NCBI GenBank assembly: GCA_002315825.1
Contig: DCIC01000016.1
Span: 57,669-67,368 of the forward strand
Length of the DNA stretch: 9,700 nt
Source: Bacteroidales bacterium UBA1736
GTDB taxonomy: Bacteria > Bacteroidota > Bacteroidia > Bacteroidales > UBA932
Direction of reading: 5' to 3'
Position numbers and translations under genes: made by a program
Part shown: positions 1-6,600 of the stretch, in pieces
Position numbering within the stretch: position 1 is the first letter of the stretch
Layout of the letters: every line of letters starts with the position of its first letter
The notes under the pieces: generated by a model
Told to the model about the DNA's origin: nothing
Databases searched by the model: none
The model's input: the letters and a program-made list of their open reading frames with translations, nothing else

Positions 1-449
1 AGCTCCAGATTGTCATAGGTTTTCTGAATTTCTCCATCGTGGGAGAACAGTATGGAGAAATCCTGGACATTGATGGCAGACTTGATGTTTGGGAGTTTGG
101 ATTTGTCAAGCTTCTTCCAGATGTCCGAGTCAGTGAAGAGCATCACGCTCTCGGAGTGATCGACAAGGTTGACGATGCTGTCCGGAAGAAAATCAGCCAG
201 AATAGGTACGACTACGCTTTCATAGGTATTGATGGCGAGGAAAGAAATGGCCCACCTTGCGGAATTCCTGGCACAGATTGCAATCCTGTCGCCTTTTTTG
301 ATACCTGTCCTCTCAAACATGATATGGAATTTCTCAATGATGCGGGCGATATCTCCGTATGTGAAATCTTCTCCTTTGTAATCGCTGATGACCGGATTGT
401 TCCATCCGGCTTTCATTGATTCCTGCAAAGTCTCTAAGTAGTGTTTCAT
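1..449 (-). CDS. AMP-forming acyl-CoA synthetase (long-chain fatty acid-CoA ligase type), N-terminal part
   Basis: Read on the minus strand from the ATG at 449-447, the frame stays open to the window edge and gives 149 residues of an ANL-superfamily adenylating enzyme. Visible features are the opening MKHYLETLQESM, the FTYGDIA segment (residues 29-35) and GIKKGDRIAIC followed by ARNSARW (49-66), then the AINTYESVVVPIL region and DHSES (98-102), an order typical of the N-terminal subdomain of long-chain acyl-CoA synthetases. Family members activate a fatty acid with ATP to acyl-AMP and then transfer it to CoA at the inner face of the membrane. The P-loop-like YTSGTTG motif and C-terminal domain lie outside the window, so substrate class and integrity cannot be judged. 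A TAAATTTG promoter box lies 23 bases upstream of the start. A FadD-like role is inferred; an acyl-ACP synthetase remains possible. Confidence 0.85.
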   Translation of the reverse strand, partial: MKHYLETLQESMKAGWNNPVISDYKGEDFTYGDIARIIEKFHIMFERTGIKKGDRIAICARNSARWAISFLAINTYESVVVPILADFLPDSIVNLVDHSESVMLFTDSDIWKKLDKSKLPNIKSAINVQDFSILFSHDGEIQKTYDNLE

Positions 450-472
450 CGTGATTCTGTAATTGACGTTTG

Positions 473-504
473 CAAATTTACGGCATCCTCTTGGTTCGAA
501 CAAA
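473..504 (-). promoter_or_regulatory. Bacteroidota-type promoter for the acyl-CoA synthetase gene
   Basis: On the minus strand TTTG (504-501) is followed after 20 bases by TAAATTTG (480-473), an exact match to the Bacteroides TTTG/TAnnTTTG promoter pattern. The inferred leader to the ATG at 449 is under 20 bases. It is interlocked with the plus-strand promoter at 491-523. Confidence 0.7.
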
Positions 505-523
505 GAGATTTTGCATATATTTG
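491..523 (+). promoter_or_regulatory. Bacteroidota-type promoter for the HAD hydrolase gene
   Basis: TTGG (491-494), a 21-base spacer and TATATTTG (516-523) fit the TTTG/TAnnTTTG pattern. The inferred 5' leader to the ATG at 594 is about 65 bases. Its -33 box lies inside the spacer of the opposing promoter, so the two should compete for polymerase. Confidence 0.65.
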
Positions 524-593
524 CGTAAATGGCACATTCGTGGCGAAATATTGGGGCGGATGTGGCGAATTCAATCAATCCAGTGGCCAAATT

Positions 594-1427
594 ATGACAA
601 GTAAACCTATTGTTGCCATCATTTACGACTTTGACGGGACTCTTTCGCCCGGGAATATGCAGGAATTCGGCTTTATCCAAGCCATAGGACAAACCCCTAA
701 AGAGTTTTGGACAAAGAGTGATCTCATCGCTGCTGACCAGGACGCAAGCGGTGTCCTGTCATATATGAAACTTATGTTTGATGAGTCCAGAAAGAACGGC
801 ATCGAATTGCGCCGGGCCAGTTTCAATGAGTTCGGTAAAGGCATTCAGCTCTATGACGGAGTGAAAGAATGGTTTGCCGCAGTCAATGAATATGGTCGGA
901 AGAAGGGGCTGAAAGTTGAGCATTATATCAATTCGTCGGGCCTTACTGAGATAATAGAAGGCTCACCTGTGGCTCACGAATTCAAGCATATCTTTGCGGG
1001 GAAGTTTCTCTATGATGATGACGGCATAGCTCAATGGCCGGCGAATGCCGTGGACTACACTGCCAAGACCCAGTTTCTTTTCAAGATAAGCAAAGGGATA
1101 TTTTCATCCAGGGATAACAAGATTGTCAATTCTTCCATTGCAGAGGATAAGAAGAGAGTACCTTTCCCAAATATGATATATTTCGGCGACGGTGAGACTG
1201 ATGTACCCTGTATGAAGATTGTAAATATGTTCGGAGGCCATTCCCTTGCCGTATATGATCCTGCCAATGACAAGAAGAAGGCAGGGGCTATGAAATTGAA
1301 AAGGCAGGGAAGAGTCAAATTTGCCGTCCCTGCCGTTTATTCCCGTGAGAGCAAAGCCTATCGGATAGTCTGCGCCATCCTTGACAAAATCAAGGCTGAC
1401 AATGAACTTACTGTGCTAAGCCGCTGA
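594..1427 (+). CDS. HAD-superfamily hydrolase (phosphoserine-phosphatase-like)
   Basis: A 277-residue protein beginning MTSKPIVAIIYDFDGTL. HAD motif I is DFDGT, with nucleophile D12 and acid/base D14. Motif II is probably NSSG (S114 or S115), motif III a lysine near K159-K164, and motif IV GDGETD (198-203). The roughly 100-residue segment between motifs I and II is mostly predicted helix, as in C1-cap HADs. It should be a cytosolic Mg-dependent phosphatase; the substrate is unknown. The frame is open back to 441, but the first ATG downstream of the TATATTTG promoter box (516-523) is at 594 and the motif I strand starts a few residues later, so 594 is preferred. The 3' end overlaps the opposing glycerol-phosphate dehydrogenase gene by 20 bases. 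A role in glycerol phosphate metabolism is suggested only by this proximity. Confidence 0.88.
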   Translation: MTSKPIVAIIYDFDGTLSPGNMQEFGFIQAIGQTPKEFWTKSDLIAADQDASGVLSYMKLMFDESRKNGIELRRASFNEFGKGIQLYDGVKEWFAAVNEYGRKKGLKVEHYINSSGLTEIIEGSPVAHEFKHIFAGKFLYDDDGIAQWPANAVDYTAKTQFLFKISKGIFSSRDNKIVNSSIAEDKKRVPFPNMIYFGDGETDVPCMKIVNMFGGHSLAVYDPANDKKKAGAMKLKRQGRVKFAVPAVYSRESKAYRIVCAILDKIKADNELTVLSR

Positions 1428-2712
1428 ACGTGTTCTCCACAAGAGCGTCATAGACCCCGGCTCGCTTTGCCAGATCGAATACATTGATTCTTGCCCGCAT
1501 AACTTGTACGATTGGGGTCATTTCTCTCAATTGAGACCAACTGACGCCAATCATTTCCGGCTTGTAGGGTGCGCCCGATTCGCGAAGAAGCCTTTCCATC
1601 TTCTCGAAACTGTAGCATTGTTTCCGTATTTTCTCTTTGAATTCGGGCCAGAGGGCTTTCAGGTCGCTTAGCTGCCTATGTACGGTCTGCCGGTCATCGT
1701 ATTTCTTGCTTATCATTTCATATCCCAGATCGGGGGATACGAAGTCCTTGCACACCTGTCTGGCTCTTGACTGTTCTTCCTCGAGTGACGGCCATTGAGC
1801 TGAGCATTTGTCGGGGTCAATGCTGCTGAAATCAAATTTGAGGAACTCATCAATGACAGCACACATCAGCAGAGTTCCGATGGCCACTTGGAAGCCGTGG
1901 GATTGAGACTTGCCTTTGAATGTGTGGTGGGTCATATCCAGAATATGACTGTACAAGTGGTCGGAACAAGAGGCGGGGCGGCTTGATCTTGCGGCCTGCA
2001 TCGCGAAACCGCTCAACACCAGACCTTCGAAAATGGACGAAATGTCACCCTTGTCCAACAGCTCGTCTATGTCATTTTGAAGAATATCCCAGGCTTTAGG
2101 AATTATCGGCTCGGTCTTGAACAAATCAGCGATCATCCATTCTGCGCCTGCGGGAATTTTAGCTGCCAGATCCGCATATCCGGCGGCAGTCATCTCGGCG
2201 GGAGCATTTTCGATTACACCCAGATCTGCAATAATAACAAGGGGCGCAGGGCAATTGAATGTCTGTTTGAGACCCTGATACGAGATGGATGCTCCAAATG
2301 AAGAATACCCGTCAACGGAAGCGGCAGTAGGGATGGTGAGATATTGCTGCCCCAGATGGAAGGAGGCGAGCTTGCAAAGGTCATTGATGACACCGGAACC
2401 TACAGAAACAGCGATGGCGCCGGCCTGAGCCAACTCTCTTTCTACGTCTTCCACATATTTCCATTCTGCGTGGAACTCCTTGTCGGGTATGATATAATAA
2501 GAGATATCCAGACCCTCCTTGAGGAAATACTCGTACACTTCTTCTCCGGCTACTTTCCAAGTGTTGCAGTCTGCAATGATCAGGGCTTTTCTGTCAGGGA
2601 AATACTCCTTGAAATAAGCAGGGGCGAGACGCAGATGGTCATACCCCATCTCGAATACCTTTGTGTCGGTAGCCGCCGCAAGGGCGTTGGCGATTCTTTC
2701 TTTGGCTGTCAT
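1408..2712 (-). CDS. sn-glycerol-1-phosphate dehydrogenase family protein (EgsA/AraM-like)
   Basis: A 434-residue member of the iron-containing alcohol dehydrogenase/dehydroquinate synthase fold, closest by motif to the G1P dehydrogenases, which reduce dihydroxyacetone phosphate to sn-glycerol-1-phosphate with NAD(P)H. Counting from the ATG at 2712, the nucleotide-binding motif GSGVINDLCK is at 105-114 and the family signature TAASVDGYSS at 129-138. Metal ligands are probably D181 (GYADLAAK), H252 (SDHLYSH) and H272 (SHGFQVAIGT). No signal peptide or membrane span is seen, so it is cytosolic. The frame extends to a TTG at 2736, but that codon lies inside a TACATTTG promoter box (2741-2734), making ATG 2712 the likely start. 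The tail overlaps the convergent HAD gene. Family known; substrate in this organism inferred. No prenyl-glyceryl-phosphate synthase gene is visible nearby. Confidence 0.88.
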   Translation of the reverse strand: MTAKERIANALAAATDTKVFEMGYDHLRLAPAYFKEYFPDRKALIIADCNTWKVAGEEVYEYFLKEGLDISYYIIPDKEFHAEWKYVEDVERELAQAGAIAVSVGSGVINDLCKLASFHLGQQYLTIPTAASVDGYSSFGASISYQGLKQTFNCPAPLVIIADLGVIENAPAEMTAAGYADLAAKIPAGAEWMIADLFKTEPIIPKAWDILQNDIDELLDKGDISSIFEGLVLSGFAMQAARSSRPASCSDHLYSHILDMTHHTFKGKSQSHGFQVAIGTLLMCAVIDEFLKFDFSSIDPDKCSAQWPSLEEEQSRARQVCKDFVSPDLGYEMISKKYDDRQTVHRQLSDLKALWPEFKEKIRKQCYSFEKMERLLRESGAPYKPEMIGVSWSQLREMTPIVQVMRARINVFDLAKRAGVYDALVENTFSGLAQ

Positions 2713-2728
2713 AGTTTCAATAATCCTG

Positions 2729-2760
2729 TTTGACAAATGTAACTATTTTGTCTATTTTTG
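2729..2760 (+). promoter_or_regulatory. Bacteroidota-type promoter for the lytic transglycosylase gene
   Basis: TTTG (2729-2732), a spacer of exactly 20 bases and TATTTTTG (2753-2760) form a full TTTG/TAnnTTTG promoter. The ATG at 2783 would follow a leader of roughly 16 bases. Confidence 0.7.
2734..2741 (-). promoter_or_regulatory. -7 promoter box for the glycerol-1-phosphate dehydrogenase gene
   Basis: TACATTTG on the minus strand matches TAnnTTTG and lies 21 bases before the ATG at 2712. No good -33 TTTG is present at the expected distance (only a CTG near 2763-2761), so it may be weak or activator dependent. It falls entirely within the spacer of the opposing promoter at 2729-2760. Confidence 0.5.
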
Positions 2761-2782
2761 CAGTCCATTTTCCCCGTTTATT

Positions 2783-3622
2783 ATGCGCAGAATCCTATAT
2801 TTTATTTTCGCTTTCTTTCTCTTACCGCTTGTTTCAACGGCTCAGTCACCGTCCGTTCCGAATTCCATCCGTTTCGCGGGAGAAACCATCAAGTTTGACC
2901 GCCCCGATCTGTATGAGAGAATGGACAGGGAACTGATAGCCTTTACATATTCGCATACCAATTCCATTCTGATGCTCAAGAGAGCCGATAAGATTTTCCC
3001 TATCGTCGTACCTATCTTGAAGGAAAACGGGATACCCGAGGACCTGAAATACCTTATGGCCATCGAAAGCAATCTTGATCCCAACGCATTGTCGCCTGTC
3101 GGTGCAGCAGGTCTTTGGCAACTGCTCCAGTCAGTCGGACGGGAGAGAGGGCTTGAAGTCAATGCAAACATAGATGAAAGATACAATATCGAGAAGGCTA
3201 CCCGCGCTGCCTGCAAATTCCTTCGGGATGCTTATGGGAAATATGGCAACTGGATGACTGTCGCTGCCTCCTACAATGCCGGGATGGGAGGCATTTCCTC
3301 TCGTCTTGGTTCTCAGCATCAGACAAATGCGATGGATCTGTGGCTAAAGAATGAGACTTCGAGATATATGTTCAGGATTTTGGCTGCCAAGATGATGTTT
3401 GAAAACCCGTCGTCATTTGGGTTTAAGATTTCTCCTTCTGACAGATACAAGTATTATCCCCCGAAAGAGATTGTGACCGTGACGGCACCCGTTCCTGACC
3501 TTGTCACTTTTGCTGAAGAGCACGGCACTACTTATGCGAGACTCAAGGAGGCCAATCTATGGCTTCGCGAGTCAAAGCTCAATAATGCTTCGGGTAGGAC
3601 CTATAAAGTCATCATCCCTTAG
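2783..3622 (+). CDS. Exported lytic transglycosylase, SLT/MltD-like
   Basis: A 279-residue protein with an N-terminal signal peptide (MRRILYFIFAFFLLPLVSTA, cleavage near AQS), so it acts in the periplasm. The SLT domain spans about residues 70-215. The catalytic glutamate is E95 in MAIESNLDPNA, followed by SPVGAAGLWQLL, DERYNIEKAT and AASYNAG (161-167). Such enzymes cleave the MurNAc-GlcNAc bond of peptidoglycan, forming 1,6-anhydro-MurNAc. The usual GLWQFMPxT is here GLWQLLQSV, a conservative but noticeable departure. The last 50 residues (DLVTFAEEHGTTYARLKEAN to YKVIIP) resemble the degenerate LysM-like tail seen in MltD relatives; no full LysM repeats follow, so it is shorter than E. coli MltD. 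The start at 2783 is fixed by the signal peptide and the promoter at 2729-2760. Its stop overlaps the stop of the convergent GT39 gene by 4 bases. Confidence 0.9.
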   Translation: MRRILYFIFAFFLLPLVSTAQSPSVPNSIRFAGETIKFDRPDLYERMDRELIAFTYSHTNSILMLKRADKIFPIVVPILKENGIPEDLKYLMAIESNLDPNALSPVGAAGLWQLLQSVGRERGLEVNANIDERYNIEKATRAACKFLRDAYGKYGNWMTVAASYNAGMGGISSRLGSQHQTNAMDLWLKNETSRYMFRILAAKMMFENPSSFGFKISPSDRYKYYPPKEIVTVTAPVPDLVTFAEEHGTTYARLKEANLWLRESKLNNASGRTYKVIIP

Positions 3623-3627
3623 GGGAT
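3614..3627. other. Small stem-loop over the convergent stop codons
   Basis: ATCCC (3614-3618) and GGGAT (3623-3627) form a perfect 5-bp inverted repeat whose 4-base loop is exactly the shared stop-codon overlap of the transglycosylase and GT39 genes. It could contribute to bidirectional termination, but there is no U-tract on either strand and the stem is short. Confidence 0.25.
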
Positions 3628-5238
3628 CTCGTAGATAAGGAAATACCCGCAGCGAGTGAACTTCCTGCCCTTGACGAATTCCGCCATCTGAGGGTAGCGC
3701 TTCAGTCTGTTTGATTTTATGACCAGAAGGCAGTTTTGGGGAGGGTCAGCCATAAAGGCATCGATGTCCACCCACTTCGTCCCTATAGGAATGTCGGTAT
3801 AGAATGGCATTATCTCTGTCCGGGATATACCATAGGTCTCGACGGTCATTCCTCGATTTTCGTCAATACGTTCAATTTCTCTGGCCAGCGGTCCGTATCC
3901 GATGAACGGATTGATGTCGGGCATAGAGAAAGACGCACAGAACACCATAGCGAAGATGGTGCAGGAGAGGATGCCGGAGGATATTATCCAATCCTTCTTC
4001 CTGATAGCGATAAATGCAGAAGCCAGCGATCCCGCGGTGAGGATGATCATTGCTGAAATCACCGTCCAGTTGCGCACAAACCCATATTCTTCGGTCAGGT
4101 CAGATGCAAATTGGAATGAAGAGGAGAGCACCGGCAGCAGAATGACCGCCAGACCTGTCATCGCCAGAATAACTGCCGGAATTGCGATGGAAATGGAATC
4201 CCATCCCTTGATTCTCTTTTGTCTGACAGAGGAGTCGGGCTGCAAATAAACCAGGAAGGGAATTATGGGGACCAGATATACTGCCAGTTTTGAGCTGAAC
4301 CCCGACAGCATAATAAAAGTGCCGAATACTGCGCAGGCGAACAATTTCCGGGTGTCATCCAATGACTTCCGCCGTGCAATGCAATGGACTAGTCCCGGTA
4401 TCATTAGAAGGAACCAGGGGGCCGCCACGTACCATATCGCCAGAAAATAGTACCAGAAGGGTTTTTTATGATGGAAGGCGTTTACGGCTCTGTCCACAGT
4501 CTGGTGAAATAGCAGGTCCTTGATATAATCGATGCCTCCGTCCCTATACGCCATAAACAGCCAGATGAAGCTCAAACCCGCCAGTATCAGCCAAGTCTTC
4601 CACCCCAGCCATTTCCCTATTTCTTTGAATCTTTTCTGGGCGGCGATGAAAAGGGCCACTGTGACGATGGGCATCAGTAACCCGACCGGACCCTTTGTGA
4701 AGAGCGCGAGAAACGTCCATACCGGGAACAGATAGCTATACAGGACGGCTCCCTTCTTTCCGCAGTAGTGCCGGTGGAAAGAGTACAGCGCCAGTGTGAT
4801 GAACATTGCCATCAGCAGATCCATCCTCAGAAAGAAAAGAAGCCCCAGAAACATAGTGCTGCTCCCCAGAACTAGCATCAGAGAAATTCTTTCCCTCTTG
4901 CTGAAAAGACCCTCTTCACGGACCCATTTGTCCATAATGCAGAGAATGACAAGCCCCGGGATTGCGGACAACAGGGACAGCAGAGGCATACAATGGGATC
5001 CTGCAATCAAGCGGCAGAGCCCAAGGAGCCAGAAATACAGAGGCGGCTTGTCTGCATAGGGGATACCGTTGAATGTGAATGCGAAGAATTTCCCGCTTGA
5101 CAACATCTCATCTACGATGCTCAGATACCTGATCTCATTTGATGGAGTGAAATCCCTGAGGAACATCATTGGCAGCAGAGATATCAGTATGAAAAAGGGT
5201 ATGGCTTTGAGTATCAGATTTTCAGTTGAGTCTTTCAT
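3619..5238 (-). CDS. GT39/ArnT-like integral membrane glycosyltransferase
   Basis: A 539-residue polytopic membrane protein of the PMT/ArnT (GT-C fold) class. It transfers a sugar from a polyprenyl-phosphate carrier to an acceptor on the periplasmic side. The first loop carries the acidic SNEIRYLSIVDE motif (E35, R37), followed by GIPYADKPPLYFWLLG (58-73). LRMDLLMAMF (D140) and TKGPVGLLMP (181-190) follow, then the FHQTVDRAVNAFHHKKPFWYY loop around 244-264, all characteristic of ArnT relatives. About ten or more hydrophobic helices come before a soluble C-terminal tail. The open frame reaches a TTG at 5310, but the ATG at 5238 directly precedes the first helix and gives a 17-base overlap with the upstream LAB_N gene, so it is preferred. 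It is the third gene of the operon. The acceptor (lipid A, another envelope lipid or protein) cannot be read from sequence. Confidence 0.87.
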   Translation of the reverse strand: MKDSTENLILKAIPFFILISLLPMMFLRDFTPSNEIRYLSIVDEMLSSGKFFAFTFNGIPYADKPPLYFWLLGLCRLIAGSHCMPLLSLLSAIPGLVILCIMDKWVREEGLFSKRERISLMLVLGSSTMFLGLLFFLRMDLLMAMFITLALYSFHRHYCGKKGAVLYSYLFPVWTFLALFTKGPVGLLMPIVTVALFIAAQKRFKEIGKWLGWKTWLILAGLSFIWLFMAYRDGGIDYIKDLLFHQTVDRAVNAFHHKKPFWYYFLAIWYVAAPWFLLMIPGLVHCIARRKSLDDTRKLFACAVFGTFIMLSGFSSKLAVYLVPIIPFLVYLQPDSSVRQKRIKGWDSISIAIPAVILAMTGLAVILLPVLSSSFQFASDLTEEYGFVRNWTVISAMIILTAGSLASAFIAIRKKDWIISSGILSCTIFAMVFCASFSMPDINPFIGYGPLAREIERIDENRGMTVETYGISRTEIMPFYTDIPIGTKWVDIDAFMADPPQNCLLVIKSNRLKRYPQMAEFVKGRKFTRCGYFLIYEIP

Positions 5239-5857
5239 GGTTTTCGTGGTGTTTGAGCCCAATGATGATGTTGCGAACGTATACTGCAAGCCCGAATGAC
5301 TGACTGACAATAAGGACAGGGTCTTTTCTTACAAGGGCGTAAGATATGATGATAATAGATCCGGACAGACTGATGATCCAGAAAATGGGGTCAAGGTCGG
5401 ATCTCTTGACCTTGAGAGAGTGCAGCCATTGATATACAAATCTTAAGGTAAACACAAGCTGGCCTGCCGACCCATAAATGAGAAGCCCCAAAGGGATATC
5501 GGAATTGTGAAAAAGCCTTCCCAATTGGATGTCGCTATTGGCTGCCGACAGCGTGATAATGATTGGGGGTGTCAAGGCGAGAATCAATTTGGTAAGACTG
5601 TGGAGCCTTTTCCAGGCTCCCTTCAAATTGAGATTCCAAAGATAAATGTAATATGAGATTACCTGCCCCAGAAGAATGGCGAAATCAAGTCTGAGCCATC
5701 CGTAGATGAACATCAGGTAGGATCCCAATATACTGAATATCCAATAGATTGTAGGGGAGACCAAATCCCCTGCTTTCTCCGAATATATCCATTGAAGAAT
5801 GGTTCTCGCAGAAAAGAATACAGTGGCTGTGAATCCTATGATTGTGGCAATAGTCAT
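5222..5857 (-). CDS. Membrane protein with two tandem LAB_N (lipid A biosynthesis N-terminal) domains
   Basis: A 211-residue, roughly six-helix membrane protein made of two LAB_N-type repeats. Copy 1 (about 8-80) and copy 2 (about 129-201) align without gaps at an offset of 121 residues: QW 22-23/143-144, W39/W160, GS 45-46/166-167, R56/R177, D58/D179, Q65/Q186 and N75/N196. In proteobacterial LpxB relatives the domain is a membrane extension; it belongs to the MtN3/PQ-loop-like transporter group. There is no catalytic LpxB domain here, so it is not a lipid-A-disaccharide synthase. It overlaps the GT2 stop by 4 bases (ATGA) and the GT39 start by 17, so the three are translationally coupled. 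Its place between the sugar-lipid synthase and the periplasmic transferase suggests a flippase or scaffold for the sugar lipid; that is inference. Confidence 0.85.
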   Translation of the reverse strand: MTIATIIGFTATVFFSARTILQWIYSEKAGDLVSPTIYWIFSILGSYLMFIYGWLRLDFAILLGQVISYYIYLWNLNLKGAWKRLHSLTKLILALTPPIIITLSAANSDIQLGRLFHNSDIPLGLLIYGSAGQLVFTLRFVYQWLHSLKVKRSDLDPIFWIISLSGSIIIISYALVRKDPVLIVSQSFGLAVYVRNIIIGLKHHENHERLN

Positions 5858-6588
5858 ATCAGGTCGCTGCTCTTGATGTTATAGATACAATTGCGCTTCT
5901 TCATCCACAGGAATACGAAGCAATCGATAAATGGCCCCGTCAATCTGTTCCAAATATGGAACTTGGACTTTCCGGCCATTCGGGGACGATGGCTGACAGG
6001 CACTTGAATATAGTCGCAGCCATTCTGAAGCAGAACAAGTGCCGGGATAAATCTGTGCATCCCCTTGAAAAGGGGTAGTTTTCTTGCCACCTCACTGCGC
6101 AGTATCTTCAGCGGGCAACCTGTGTCAATGGCTCCGTCGGATGTAAATATTCGCCTGAACCCATTTCCGACCTTTGACTGAAGCTTCTTGAAACAGGAGT
6201 CCTGTCGTCCTTTACGGATACCGGTAGCCATCGCGTGTTCTCCAAGAACTTCCAGAAGGATATTGAAATCGTTGGGGTCTTGCTGAAGGTCGGCGTCCAT
6301 ATATCCGGTCAATGCTGAGCATACATTGTCAAATCCGGCCTTCAAGGCGGTAGACAGTCCTTTGTTTTCCGTAAAACTGATATAATGGAAACAGTCTTCC
6401 CCGCTACATATTTGTGCAATAATGTCGGAGCTTCCGTCATTGGACCCGTCATCGATGAAAAGGACACAGGTCTTGAGCCTGCAGGTGGGAATCCAGCCCT
6501 TCAGACTTTGAACTAAATCAGACAGATTGTCTTTTTCGTTGTAAATGGGGATGACAACTGTCAGATCATATCCCGCGGTTGCATTCAT
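5854..6588 (-). CDS. GT2 polyprenyl-phosphate glycosyltransferase (DPM1/ArnC-like)
   Basis: A 244-residue GT-A fold enzyme. It opens with LTVVIPIYNEKDNL (9-22); nucleotide/metal binding residues are DDGSNDGS (46-53) and DADLQQDP (98-105). The acceptor part contains TGCPLK (156-161), MHRFIPAL (177-184) and RPRMAGKSKF (201-210), the order seen in dolichyl-/undecaprenyl-phosphate sugar transferases. It would transfer a sugar from a nucleotide donor to polyprenyl phosphate on the cytoplasmic face. The C-terminus lacks the clear pair of transmembrane helices found in longer ArnC/GtrB relatives, so it is probably peripheral, like short DPM1 enzymes. It is the first gene of the operon with the LAB_N and GT39 genes. 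Only 4 bases separate its ATG from a TATTTTTG promoter box, so the mRNA may be leaderless. The donor sugar is unknown. Confidence 0.9.
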   Translation of the reverse strand: MNATAGYDLTVVIPIYNEKDNLSDLVQSLKGWIPTCRLKTCVLFIDDGSNDGSSDIIAQICSGEDCFHYISFTENKGLSTALKAGFDNVCSALTGYMDADLQQDPNDFNILLEVLGEHAMATGIRKGRQDSCFKKLQSKVGNGFRRIFTSDGAIDTGCPLKILRSEVARKLPLFKGMHRFIPALVLLQNGCDYIQVPVSHRPRMAGKSKFHIWNRLTGPFIDCFVFLWMKKRNCIYNIKSSDLI

Positions 6589-6592
6589 AGGA

Positions 6593-6600
6593 CAAAAATA
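6593..6600 (-). promoter_or_regulatory. -7 promoter box for the GT2-LAB_N-GT39 operon
   Basis: TATTTTTG on the minus strand fits TAnnTTTG. A weak -33 TTG lies 22 bases upstream (6627-6625 region). The box ends 4 bases before the GT2 ATG, so transcription should start at or next to the start codon. Its first two bases are shared with a TAGCAAT element. Confidence 0.5.

Noticed and set aside
39..419. Plus-strand open frame of 126 codons at the left edge
   Set aside because: It is antisense to the acyl-CoA synthetase frame, which shows clear ANL-family motifs.
2344..2733. Plus-strand open frame of 129 codons inside the dehydrogenase gene
   Set aside because: Shadow of the G1P dehydrogenase coding strand, with no recognisable domain.
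5239..5310. TTG-initiated N-terminal extension of the GT39 protein
   Set aside because: The 24 extra residues lie within the LAB_N gene in another frame and have no membrane or family character; ATG 5238 directly precedes the first helix.
5222..5857. Annotation of the LAB_N protein as lipid-A-disaccharide synthase (LpxB)
   Set aside because: Only the LAB_N membrane domain is present, twice; the glycosyltransferase domain of LpxB is absent.
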